Assembly: GCF_003591655.1 (NCBI RefSeq)
Contig: NZ_QVRA01000025.1
Span: 1,547 to 57,634, forward strand
Length of the DNA stretch: 56,088 nucleotides
Source: Sphingobium terrigena
GTDB lineage: Bacteria > Pseudomonadota > Alphaproteobacteria > Sphingomonadales > Sphingomonadaceae
Reading direction: 5' to 3'
Under the pieces are notes generated by a model that worked only from the letters and a program-made list of their open reading frames with translations, made no database searches and was not told the DNA's origin. The first letter of the stretch is position 1. Each line of letters opens with the position of its first letter. The translations under genes were made by a program, and so were the position numbers. This document shows positions 13,733 through 20,673 of this stretch, piece after piece.

Positions 13733-14368
13733 TTAGTTTTTACAATTTATAAGTGAAATATCAATATAATCATTCATAGCCTGAATTAGGCTTTCAGTAT
13801 TAAGTGTACTTAATATTGGCAAAATTCCTAGATTTGGTATTCCGGAATAATGCCCTATTATCCTCTGATTTTCTGTATGTTCTGGCGATCCTGAATAAAT
13901 TACACCAATCAGTGGTATATTATATCGCTTCAACTTATCAATTGTCAGCAATGTATGGTTGATTGTTCCTACGGAATTTCTCGCACACAGAATTGCTGGC
14001 AATTTCCAGTCTTTGAATATGTCGATGAATAGAAGCTGTTCATTTAGAGGCACCATGACCCCGCCCGCCCCTTCGATTACCACTCCCTTTGCTTTGTCAG
14101 GGGTGAGGCAGAGGCGGCTTGGATCGATCATTTCACCCGCAAGACGGGCTGACAGATGCGGTGACGCCGGGACTGGAAATTTATAGACTTCCGGGACTAT
14201 TCTTGATCGGTCGATCCCAGCCAATTCCATCACGCGTTCGGCATCGCCATCGGGATCGAGACCGGACTGTACAGGTTTCCAGTATCGCATTCTGAGCGAT
14301 GCTACCAAACCGGCGGCGACCACGGTTTTGCCGACGTCGGTGTCGGTCCCGGTTACGATGAACGACAT
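13733..14368 (-). CDS. bioD: Dethiobiotin synthetase
   Basis: A 211-residue enzyme that closes the ureido ring of dethiobiotin using CO2 and ATP. The P-loop is FIVTGTDTDVGKTVVAAGL (residues 3-21), followed by YWKPVQSG and VIEGAGGVMVPLNE, all typical of BioD. The start at 14368 is set by the P-loop position. The first half has normal GC-rich codon use; from about 14050 to the stop it becomes strikingly AT-rich (LLFIDIFKDWKLPAILCARN, NTESLIQAMNDYIDISLINC). This suggests a mosaic or foreign gene. No other bio genes are in the window. Upstream neighbours are a thioesterase and a small secreted protein on the same strand. Confidence 0.9.
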   Translation of the reverse strand: MSFIVTGTDTDVGKTVVAAGLVASLRMRYWKPVQSGLDPDGDAERVMELAGIDRSRIVPEVYKFPVPASPHLSARLAGEMIDPSRLCLTPDKAKGVVIEGAGGVMVPLNEQLLFIDIFKDWKLPAILCARNSVGTINHTLLTIDKLKRYNIPLIGVIYSGSPEHTENQRIIGHYSGIPNLGILPILSTLNTESLIQAMNDYIDISLINCKN

Positions 14369-14414
14369 GATATTGCTTTCTGGATTGGATGAATATCGGT
14401 GTGATTTTCGTCCA

Positions 14415-14891
14415 TCACCTTCGTTGGCCCGGATCGACTTTTTGAGGGCTTCCATCCGGCCCGATAGCCACAAATGTGAAGCGGCCCTCGGTTACCCGAT
14501 GCTTGATCCCGCTGTCCTCGCTGTTGGCGATGGCGCGGACCTCAACGATCAGGGAGGTCCGCCCCTCTTCGACAACATCGGCGTAGAAGCTCACGACGTC
14601 GCCGACCTTGACCGGACGCAGAAACTCCATCGCGTCGACGGCGACGGTGACTACGCGGCATCTAGTCCTTTCTCTGGCGGCCGCCTCGCCCGCCAGGTCC
14701 ATTTGGGCCAGCAGCCATCCGCCCCAAATGTCGCCTGCCGAGTTGGTATCTTTGGGCATCGCGCGAGTGCGGATTGCCGGTTCCTTCATCGGAGGCGGAT
14801 TGACCGATACCGGATTTGGAGCATCCTCGTTCGCGCCGCCATTGCGCGTTGACATGGACAGGGTCCGCCGGGTGACTATCGGCTTGCTCAT
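14415..14891 (-). CDS. YciA-like acyl-CoA thioesterase (hotdog fold)
   Basis: A 158-residue protein with PAIRTRAMPKDTNSAGDIWG, GWLLAQMDLAGEAAARER and VDAMEFLRPVKVGDVVSFYA, the YciA-type hotdog signature. The catalytic Asp is in GDIWGGW (N-S-A-G-D). It hydrolyses acyl-CoA thioesters. The start at 14891 is supported by GGGAC upstream and by an ATGA overlap with the preceding gene's stop. The first 40 residues are a low-complexity extension not seen in most YciA proteins. It precedes bioD by 46 nt and could supply or trim acyl chains; that link is inference. Confidence 0.82.
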   Translation of the reverse strand: MSKPIVTRRTLSMSTRNGGANEDAPNPVSVNPPPMKEPAIRTRAMPKDTNSAGDIWGGWLLAQMDLAGEAAARERTRCRVVTVAVDAMEFLRPVKVGDVVSFYADVVEEGRTSLIVEVRAIANSEDSGIKHRVTEGRFTFVAIGPDGSPQKVDPGQRR

Positions 14892-15235
14892 GGAACGTCC
14901 CAAGAAATTCCGTCAACTGCCGTGATGCTGACGAGTTGGGTGGGGCGAACGCAGCGGGATGCGATATTGAGGAGCACGGTGCAGGACGACGCCGATCCTC
15001 GGGCGATATAGGCCAGGGTTTCATGGTCTCTGGTAGCTAAGGGGACAGGCTTATAGGACGCCCGGCTCTCCACTATGATCTCAGCGGTTTGCGGTGTTGA
15101 AGGGGCGGTTTGCGAACCTTCGAGATGCTTCAGGTCGAACATATGAAAATTTGAAGCGGCGAAAGCCGTATCTGCCTGCTGCGGCGTTATCGCCGAGATT
15201 ACCAGGAATGCCGACAACATAGCAGTCAGGGACAT
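14888..15235 (-). CDS. Small exported hypothetical protein
   Basis: A 115-residue protein with a signal peptide (MSLTAMLSAFLVISAITPQQ, probable cleavage near AFA at residue 26). The mature part has two Cys (SSCTVLL and SRCVRPTQ) that could form a disulfide. Family not recognised. AAAGGGTT precedes the ATG. It overlaps the thioesterase start by four bases (ATGA), so the two are translationally coupled. Confidence 0.6.
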   Translation of the reverse strand: MSLTAMLSAFLVISAITPQQADTAFAASNFHMFDLKHLEGSQTAPSTPQTAEIIVESRASYKPVPLATRDHETLAYIARGSASSCTVLLNIASRCVRPTQLVSITAVDGISWDVP

Positions 15236-15247
15236 GGTGTAACCCTT

Positions 15248-15457
15248 TCAGGGAGAGGAAATAGTCTGGCGACGCACGAAGAGGGGGGTATCGACGTGCG
15301 TCGCCAGTGTCCGCCGCCAGCGATAAAGGCCGGTTGGGAGCCGCGGCGGCGGTAGCTGGCTGGGGTTGGCAACCTGTAGAGGAGGAAGAAACGATCTTGC
15401 CGATGTCTCTACAGTTTGCTTGCCCTTTGGGCTGTTGACGCCCTTATGGCTCATCAT
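15248..15457 (-). CDS. Possible small basic protein
   Basis: A 69-codon frame ending 12 nt before the exported protein's start, with LPTGLYRWRRTLATHVDTPL in its second half. It is Arg- and Pro-rich, without a membrane segment. No good ribosome binding site precedes either Met (15457 or 15454), so it may be a spurious frame in a leader region. Confidence 0.3.
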   Translation of the reverse strand: MMSHKGVNSPKGKQTVETSARSFLPPLQVANPSQLPPPRLPTGLYRWRRTLATHVDTPLFVRRQTISSP

Positions 15458-15489
15458 AAGTTTTCGAGCCAATCGAAATTTTATAGATT

Positions 15490-15514
15490 AAACGATAGAA
15501 GTTATCTATCGTTT
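15490..15514. promoter_or_regulatory. OxyR-type operator / LysR dyad
   Basis: AAACGATAGA and TCTATCGTTT form a perfect 10-bp dyad around a 5-nt centre. It contains ATAG-x7-CTAT (15495-15509), the half-element of the OxyR binding consensus. It lies 4 nt before the regulator's ATG and between it and the divergent small-gene operon, so it should act on the regulator itself and possibly on the bioD-side operon. Confidence 0.65.
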
Positions 15515-15518
15515 GCCT

Positions 15519-16427
15519 ATGCCATCCGTTCGCCAACTGGAATATCTCGTCGCGGTCGCCGACCTGCTGCACTTTGGTAAGGCGGCAGATGAATGTGGCG
15601 TATCTCAACCGACGCTGAGCCAACAGATCTCGGCGCTGGAAAAGCGGCTTGGTGCCGCGCTGATCGAACGAAAAGGCTGGGCGGTGCAAATGACACCGCT
15701 AGGTCGATTGGTGGTGGAACGGGCGCGACGGGTTCTTGTGGAAATTCAGGAAATTCGGTCAGTTGCTCGAAGATCCCGCGAGAAGATGGTCGGCGTCATT
15801 CGATTCGGAGTTACACCTACCCTTGGCCCCTACCTGATGCCGTCGCTGATCGCTTCACTCCATGCCGAACAGCCCGACATCAAACTCTATATTCGTGAAG
15901 GGCTTCCGACGGAGCAAGCCCTGGAGCTAGCGAGGGGTAACCTCGATATGATGATCGGGCCATTGCCTCTGATCGGCGAAGGGCTGGAAATCGAACCGTT
16001 GTTTCGCGAGCCGATGCATATCGTCGTCCCACCCCATCATCCACTTGCCGAAAAATCGAACGTGACGCGCCATGACCTGGCTGGTGAAGCATTTCTGTCG
16101 CTCGATCCTCGGCACCATTATCACCGGATGGTGGAAGGGATTTGTGACGACCTTCGTGCGGTCATTTTACGAGATTACGAAGGCACAAGCCTAGACAGCA
16201 TTCAACAAATGGTAGGTTCCGGGATTGGCATAGCAGTCCTGCCTGAACTCTATCTGCGGTCCGATGTCGGGGGCGAGGCGTTGATACGTCGTGTCACGCC
16301 CGTCGATTGGCAGGTGACCCGCTCCATCGCGGCTGCATGGCGCCAAAATGCAGCAAATAGCGCCGATTTCCGCTTGATCGCGGCGCGCGTTCAAGCGGAA
16401 GCAAAACGCATTCTAAGCGACCATTGA
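15519..16427 (+). CDS. OxyR-like LysR-family regulator
   Basis: A 302-residue regulator with an N-terminal winged helix-turn-helix (VSQPTLSQQISALEKRLGAA) and a periplasmic-binding-type effector domain ending with GTSLDSIQQMVGSGIGIAVL, the block characteristic of OxyR. In the redox loop (RHHYHRMVEGIC) the position of the peroxidatic Cys199 is His200, while the resolving Cys is kept as Cys209. Classical peroxide sensing through a disulfide is thus unlikely. The ATG at 15519 is used; a TTG six bases upstream is also possible. It converges on the TolC gene with only 4 nt between stops. Confidence 0.85.
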   Translation: MPSVRQLEYLVAVADLLHFGKAADECGVSQPTLSQQISALEKRLGAALIERKGWAVQMTPLGRLVVERARRVLVEIQEIRSVARRSREKMVGVIRFGVTPTLGPYLMPSLIASLHAEQPDIKLYIREGLPTEQALELARGNLDMMIGPLPLIGEGLEIEPLFREPMHIVVPPHHPLAEKSNVTRHDLAGEAFLSLDPRHHYHRMVEGICDDLRAVILRDYEGTSLDSIQQMVGSGIGIAVLPELYLRSDVGGEALIRRVTPVDWQVTRSIAAAWRQNAANSADFRLIAARVQAEAKRILSDH

Positions 16428-16431
16428 CACG

Positions 16432-17874
16432 TCACAGGCCAAGAGCCGCTGCATTGCCGGACGAGGCCGCAAGATCAGCATTGGCTGCAATCCGCCGCAA
16501 TCGCTGATCAAGAAGGGTGAGAGAGACGCTGGCTGCTGCCTCTTCGCGCGAGTTCACGAGAAACAGGTCACTGGCCCCCATGGTGAAACGGCGCCGTTCT
16601 GCGGTCGCCATCTCCTGGGCGCGCTGCGTTTCATCCTCCGACAAGGCGATCAATCGATCTGCCGCGCTGAGGGTGATGCCGATACCGTCTATCTCCGCCC
16701 TGATCTGTTCGTCCAGCCACTGCGTCCGACGGCGGTTTGCGTCGAGTTCAGCCTGGGTCTGCATCAGCTTGCCACGCGCGGCCCGTTGTTCCAGTGGTAC
16801 CGAAAAGCGCAGTCCAAAACGAACGTCATTGCCACTTCGTGACACTCCGCCCAAGCCAACATCGCCAATATCCCGCGCCACTTCCATCTGGAGTTCGAGA
16901 CGGGGCAGCAAGGCGTTCCGGTCCAAGGACAGACGGTCACGCACCAGTCGTTCTCGCAACTGTGCGACAATGAGGTCTGGCCGCGTCACCACCTGCGGAA
17001 CATTGGCCATAGGTAGGGCGGGCAAGCTGACCGGCATTTGTTCCTTGCGGGGGATAAGCGGCCTGCCATCAGCATCGCGCCAATAGAGCGATAGAGTGTT
17101 GGCGGCATTGGCGACCGCCTGCTCTGACTGGACGACCATGGCTTGCCTTCGCAGCAGCGTTTGGTCGTTCTCAACCAGAATGATGCGTGGGCGCAGTCCA
17201 GCTTCGAACGATCGCTGCAAGCCTCGCTGCCGCTCCTGCGCCAGATCGAGAAGATGGCGATAAATTCCAAGGCGCTGTCCGGCGGCAACCCAATTTAGAT
17301 AGGCGTCGAATGCCCTGCGTTGCACGCCGATCGCGACCATCTGCCGTTCTGCGTCGGCAACGGCCCGATCGGCGTCGGCGGAAACACGGCCAAAGCGCCG
17401 TTCATCGATCATCCGGTCCCGCAAAAGCGAGAAAACCGCGCCAGCCCTGATTTCGCCCAACTGGTTAGTGTAGTTTTTGTCCTCATAGATGGGGAAGCTT
17501 CCGCTCGACACGCGGTATCCGCCATATATCTGGCCGCCCCAATTCTCGATAGGGCGCGCGACTTTGGCGTCGGCATAAGTGCCGTTATAATAGCCCAAGA
17601 CGCGCGACCCACCCTCGGCCGAAAATAACGTGTCGAACGCGCCCTCCGCGCTCAAACGTCTGCCATCGGCTGAACGTGCACGAGCCAATGCTTCCAGAAT
17701 CTGGGGCGATTGTTTGGCCGAAGTGGCCAACACATCGTCCAAAGACAGTACTCCGGCGTCGGTGGGCGCGAGCGCGGGTAGCGCCGCAACATCCTGGGCC
17801 TTCCCTGGTGAAATCATGGCGGTAATTGCGAACAGCACAGCGGACAGGACGGGGAGATGGAGCCTATTTGGCAT
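16432..17874 (-). CDS. TolC-family outer-membrane efflux protein
   Basis: A 480-residue protein with a signal peptide (cleavage near GKA-Q), then two outer-membrane-efflux repeats with long coiled segments, for example EALARARSADGRRLSAEGAF and TQAELDANRRRTQWLDEQIR. It would form the outer-membrane duct of a tripartite exporter. It is the last gene of the minus-strand operon starting with dabB. ATG 17874 has GGGGGA at good spacing; ATG 17880 is an alternative. Either way it overlaps the HlyD gene end by 11-17 bases. Confidence 0.82.
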   Translation of the reverse strand: MPNRLHLPVLSAVLFAITAMISPGKAQDVAALPALAPTDAGVLSLDDVLATSAKQSPQILEALARARSADGRRLSAEGAFDTLFSAEGGSRVLGYYNGTYADAKVARPIENWGGQIYGGYRVSSGSFPIYEDKNYTNQLGEIRAGAVFSLLRDRMIDERRFGRVSADADRAVADAERQMVAIGVQRRAFDAYLNWVAAGQRLGIYRHLLDLAQERQRGLQRSFEAGLRPRIILVENDQTLLRRQAMVVQSEQAVANAANTLSLYWRDADGRPLIPRKEQMPVSLPALPMANVPQVVTRPDLIVAQLRERLVRDRLSLDRNALLPRLELQMEVARDIGDVGLGGVSRSGNDVRFGLRFSVPLEQRAARGKLMQTQAELDANRRRTQWLDEQIRAEIDGIGITLSAADRLIALSEDETQRAQEMATAERRRFTMGASDLFLVNSREEAAASVSLTLLDQRLRRIAANADLAASSGNAAALGL

Positions 17875-18922
17875 TGCCATCCCCCGTTGCGGCCTTGCCG
17901 AGAGTTCCGTCGATAGCACCTGCGGGATATTGCAGCGGAAAGTCGTTGAGCAGTCGCCAGAGTTCATAGCCCGATGTCACGGTATCCATCATCACCCAGC
18001 CACGAACCTTTGCACCAAGGCGCACGAACGGTTCCTTGGGCCACGGCCGTCCGCCGCGCCGTTGTTCGACCAATATGCGGAACAGGCCGTTACTCGATGC
18101 CGACACGTCGATCGCGCGGACCTGCCCGTCGAACATGCCCATTGCCACAGAAGGCCATCCACTGAACTGGATGGCGGGCCATCCTTCAAATTCCAGTCTG
18201 ACGGGGCGTCCGGGATAGATGAGCGGAACATCGCGCCCATCGACATAGAGTTCGACAACCCGAACAGCCTCCTCCGGTGCGAAGGTCGCGAGGATTTCCC
18301 CCTCCTTCACCATCGTAGCCGTGTCGCCGCCGAGGATACGCAATATGCGGCCATTACGCGGAGCGCGCACGATTTGCACGGATTGCCGACTGATATCGAT
18401 GTCGAGCCGGTTGCGATCAGCGAGACCCTTAGCAACTTTCGCGCCATAATCTTCAACCTTGATCTGGGCGAGTTCCAGGTCGCGGCGTGGCGACAGGCCT
18501 TCGCTATAAAGCTGCCCCATGCGGCCGACATCACGCTGAGCAACACCCATGGCTCGCCGTGTCGCTGCAATCTCTGCGTCGGCTTGGGCGCGTTCGGCGC
18601 GCAGACGTGAAATCAAACCTGGATCATTATCGGAAATGCGGGCTATCGGGTCACCCTTTCTGACGCGCGATCCGTCCGTGACGAACCATTGTTCGACGCG
18701 GCCAGGCACCAGGGCGGTCACATTTTGAACCCGATCGCGCGGATCGAGCGCGATGACTGTCCCAGTGCCGGTCGATGTTTGCACCCACGGAACGAGCAAC
18801 AGGAACGCTATGGACCCTGCCATGCCCAACAGCAATATCCATGCCAGTGCGCGCGCGGGCCGTGGAACCGCTATGCTGGCAAGAGTTTTGAAATGCGAAA
18901 TATGGTCGGTGCGGAATGGCAT
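17864..18922 (-). CDS. HlyD-type membrane fusion protein
   Basis: A 352-residue protein with one N-terminal membrane helix (ALAWILLLGMAGSIAFLLLV), a lipoyl/barrel-sandwich domain (VQNVTALVPGRVEQWFVTDG, GSRVRKGDPIARISDNDPG), a coiled hairpin and a second half-lipoyl (IVRAPRNGRILRILGGDTA). It is the periplasmic adaptor of a tripartite exporter. The start at 18922 lies two bases from the stop of the ABC gene (TGACATG), tight coupling. The partner ABC protein lacks ATPase motifs, so the export energy source is unclear. Confidence 0.83.
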   Translation of the reverse strand: MPFRTDHISHFKTLASIAVPRPARALAWILLLGMAGSIAFLLLVPWVQTSTGTGTVIALDPRDRVQNVTALVPGRVEQWFVTDGSRVRKGDPIARISDNDPGLISRLRAERAQADAEIAATRRAMGVAQRDVGRMGQLYSEGLSPRRDLELAQIKVEDYGAKVAKGLADRNRLDIDISRQSVQIVRAPRNGRILRILGGDTATMVKEGEILATFAPEEAVRVVELYVDGRDVPLIYPGRPVRLEFEGWPAIQFSGWPSVAMGMFDGQVRAIDVSASSNGLFRILVEQRRGGRPWPKEPFVRLGAKVRGWVMMDTVTSGYELWRLLNDFPLQYPAGAIDGTLGKAATGDGNAK

Positions 18923-18923
18923 G

Positions 18924-20630
18924 TCAGCGTCCTCGCGCAGCAGTGCGGACGGCCTGAAATTCCAAGGCATCGCGCGTCAGCAGTTGTTTGTCGTGGCCCA
19001 ACCAGAGCCAGTGATCGAAGGCGAGATTTTCGGACCTGCTAGTGAAGCATATGATTGTCGTAGCGAAATCATCGAGCATTCGTAGCGCTGGTCGCAACTC
19101 ATGTGCTGGCAGCATATCGAAAAGGCCCGACAGAACGAGGATACGAGGCTCTGCCAGAATTGCACCGACCAGCTTGAGACGCATCGTGTCCGCAAGCGTC
19201 AACGGCCAGCCAGTCGAAGACAGCACGCAGTCCATTCCACCGGGTAAAGTGCTTATGCGACTGCCAAGGCCAACGGCATCCAACACGTCGAGAGTGCGCT
19301 CTGACGTTGCCTGTGGCGCAGCCAGACGCAGATAGTCACGGATCGAGCTTTCCACAATACTGGGTCGGTCAAGCACGATGACGTCACTGCGCAACTGGAA
19401 GATATCCAGCGCACCAATGTCTGCGCCGCCCAAAGTAATCAATCCTTCGGCGGGGCGGTAGTGACGTTTGAGAAGTCGGCTGAACAGCCTGTCGGCACCC
19501 GTGTCGCAGTCTGCCACGATATGGAGCCCTGCCGGGATCGTCAGATTGAAATTGCCACGTTCGCCGCCAACTTCCAGTCGCACAGATCGTAACGCAAGCG
19601 CGCCATCGCGCGGCCTCACGCCAGCGCCGCCAGCCAATGGTGCGTCTTCCTGATTGATGGTCCCGAACAACGCAAGTTCCTCGACCGCTGCCACAAGGTC
19701 ATAGAATCCATCGAGATATGGACCTAGCTGTGCTGCTCCATAGAATATGCTTGAAAGAATCAACTCAGCCGCGACAAGTTGACCGATGGACAACTGGCCT
19801 TGAATGACCAGCCAACCACCCAGCGCGAGCAAGGCGGCGCTGGCGACAGCATAGAGCAGTAGTAATGCCACGCTTTGAGGGAAAGTCGCGCGAAAATGCT
19901 TTTGATGGGCACTGACATATGCAGCAGTTCGCTGTTCAGAGACATCCATGGCATAGTCGAGATGCCGACTGGATTTGTAGAATCCGTTAGAAGCACCGAC
20001 ACTTTCCAGCCAGTGGGCCGCCTCGTATTTGCGATGGCTGAGCGCCACTGCCGTTTCCATGGCTTTGCCGGCCCAGCCTTTCCAGATCAGCCAGACGCAG
20101 GCAATGAAGAGCAGGTTGAAGCCCAGAAAAATCGGATGGTAAAAGGATGTAACGATAAATCCGACCGCTGCCTGGAAGAAGATTGAGAACCCCCCGACCA
20201 ACAACGACGGGATGGCCTTCTGGATATTCATCACCTCGAAAAAGCGATTGAACAGGTCGCCGCGGCGGACGTCCTGAAAGAATGGATCTTGAGCGTGAAC
20301 GGCCTGCAGGGTGATCTCCGCGACAAGCCGGGCAAAGAAGCGGCGACGGAAAATCTCCATCACATAGGTACGTAATGCACCCAGCAAAGCCCATAGCAGC
20401 AACAGGCACAGCAGGACGGCAGCGAGCGTGAAAAGTGGGGCCGGAAGGGCCGTGTTCGCAACCGAATTGATTAACATTTGCACAGAAATGGGCGTCGCCA
20501 GCGAAAGTAGGCCTATGGCTGCGCCGTAGATCAATACCAGGGTCATGAAGGCACGGTCGGGTGCCAGGGTGGCGCGCGCCCATCCCATGAATGCGCGCCA
20601 ATCAATCCGTCCATGGGGATGGGCGGCCAT
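18924..20630 (-). CDS. ABC transporter-like protein with degenerate ATPase domain
   Basis: A 568-residue protein with an ABC type-1 exporter membrane domain (residues about 25-310, six membrane segments; QLSIGQLVAAELILSSIFYG is typical) and a C-terminal region that aligns with a nucleotide-binding domain by pattern. The motifs are lost: Walker A is replaced by ADCDTGADRL (no Lys, residues 373-382), the Q-loop by VIVLDRP, the LSGGQ signature by PLTLADTM (about 476-483), Walker B by RILVLSGL (no Asp-Glu, 496-503), and the H-loop by CFTSR. The frame is long and clean, so this looks like a maintained pseudo-ATPase. It sits between dabA and a HlyD gene. Confidence 0.8.
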   Translation of the reverse strand: MAAHPHGRIDWRAFMGWARATLAPDRAFMTLVLIYGAAIGLLSLATPISVQMLINSVANTALPAPLFTLAAVLLCLLLLWALLGALRTYVMEIFRRRFFARLVAEITLQAVHAQDPFFQDVRRGDLFNRFFEVMNIQKAIPSLLVGGFSIFFQAAVGFIVTSFYHPIFLGFNLLFIACVWLIWKGWAGKAMETAVALSHRKYEAAHWLESVGASNGFYKSSRHLDYAMDVSEQRTAAYVSAHQKHFRATFPQSVALLLLYAVASAALLALGGWLVIQGQLSIGQLVAAELILSSIFYGAAQLGPYLDGFYDLVAAVEELALFGTINQEDAPLAGGAGVRPRDGALALRSVRLEVGGERGNFNLTIPAGLHIVADCDTGADRLFSRLLKRHYRPAEGLITLGGADIGALDIFQLRSDVIVLDRPSIVESSIRDYLRLAAPQATSERTLDVLDAVGLGSRISTLPGGMDCVLSSTGWPLTLADTMRLKLVGAILAEPRILVLSGLFDMLPAHELRPALRMLDDFATTIICFTSRSENLAFDHWLWLGHDKQLLTRDALEFQAVRTAARGR

Positions 20631-20673
20631 TCAGTAACTCCTCATATCAAACAGAATTTTTCAAGGTAGTTTT

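Noticed and set aside
16517..17086. Plus-strand frame opposite the TolC gene
   Set aside because: Shadow of a strongly supported gene, Ser/Arg-rich, no ribosome binding site or domain.
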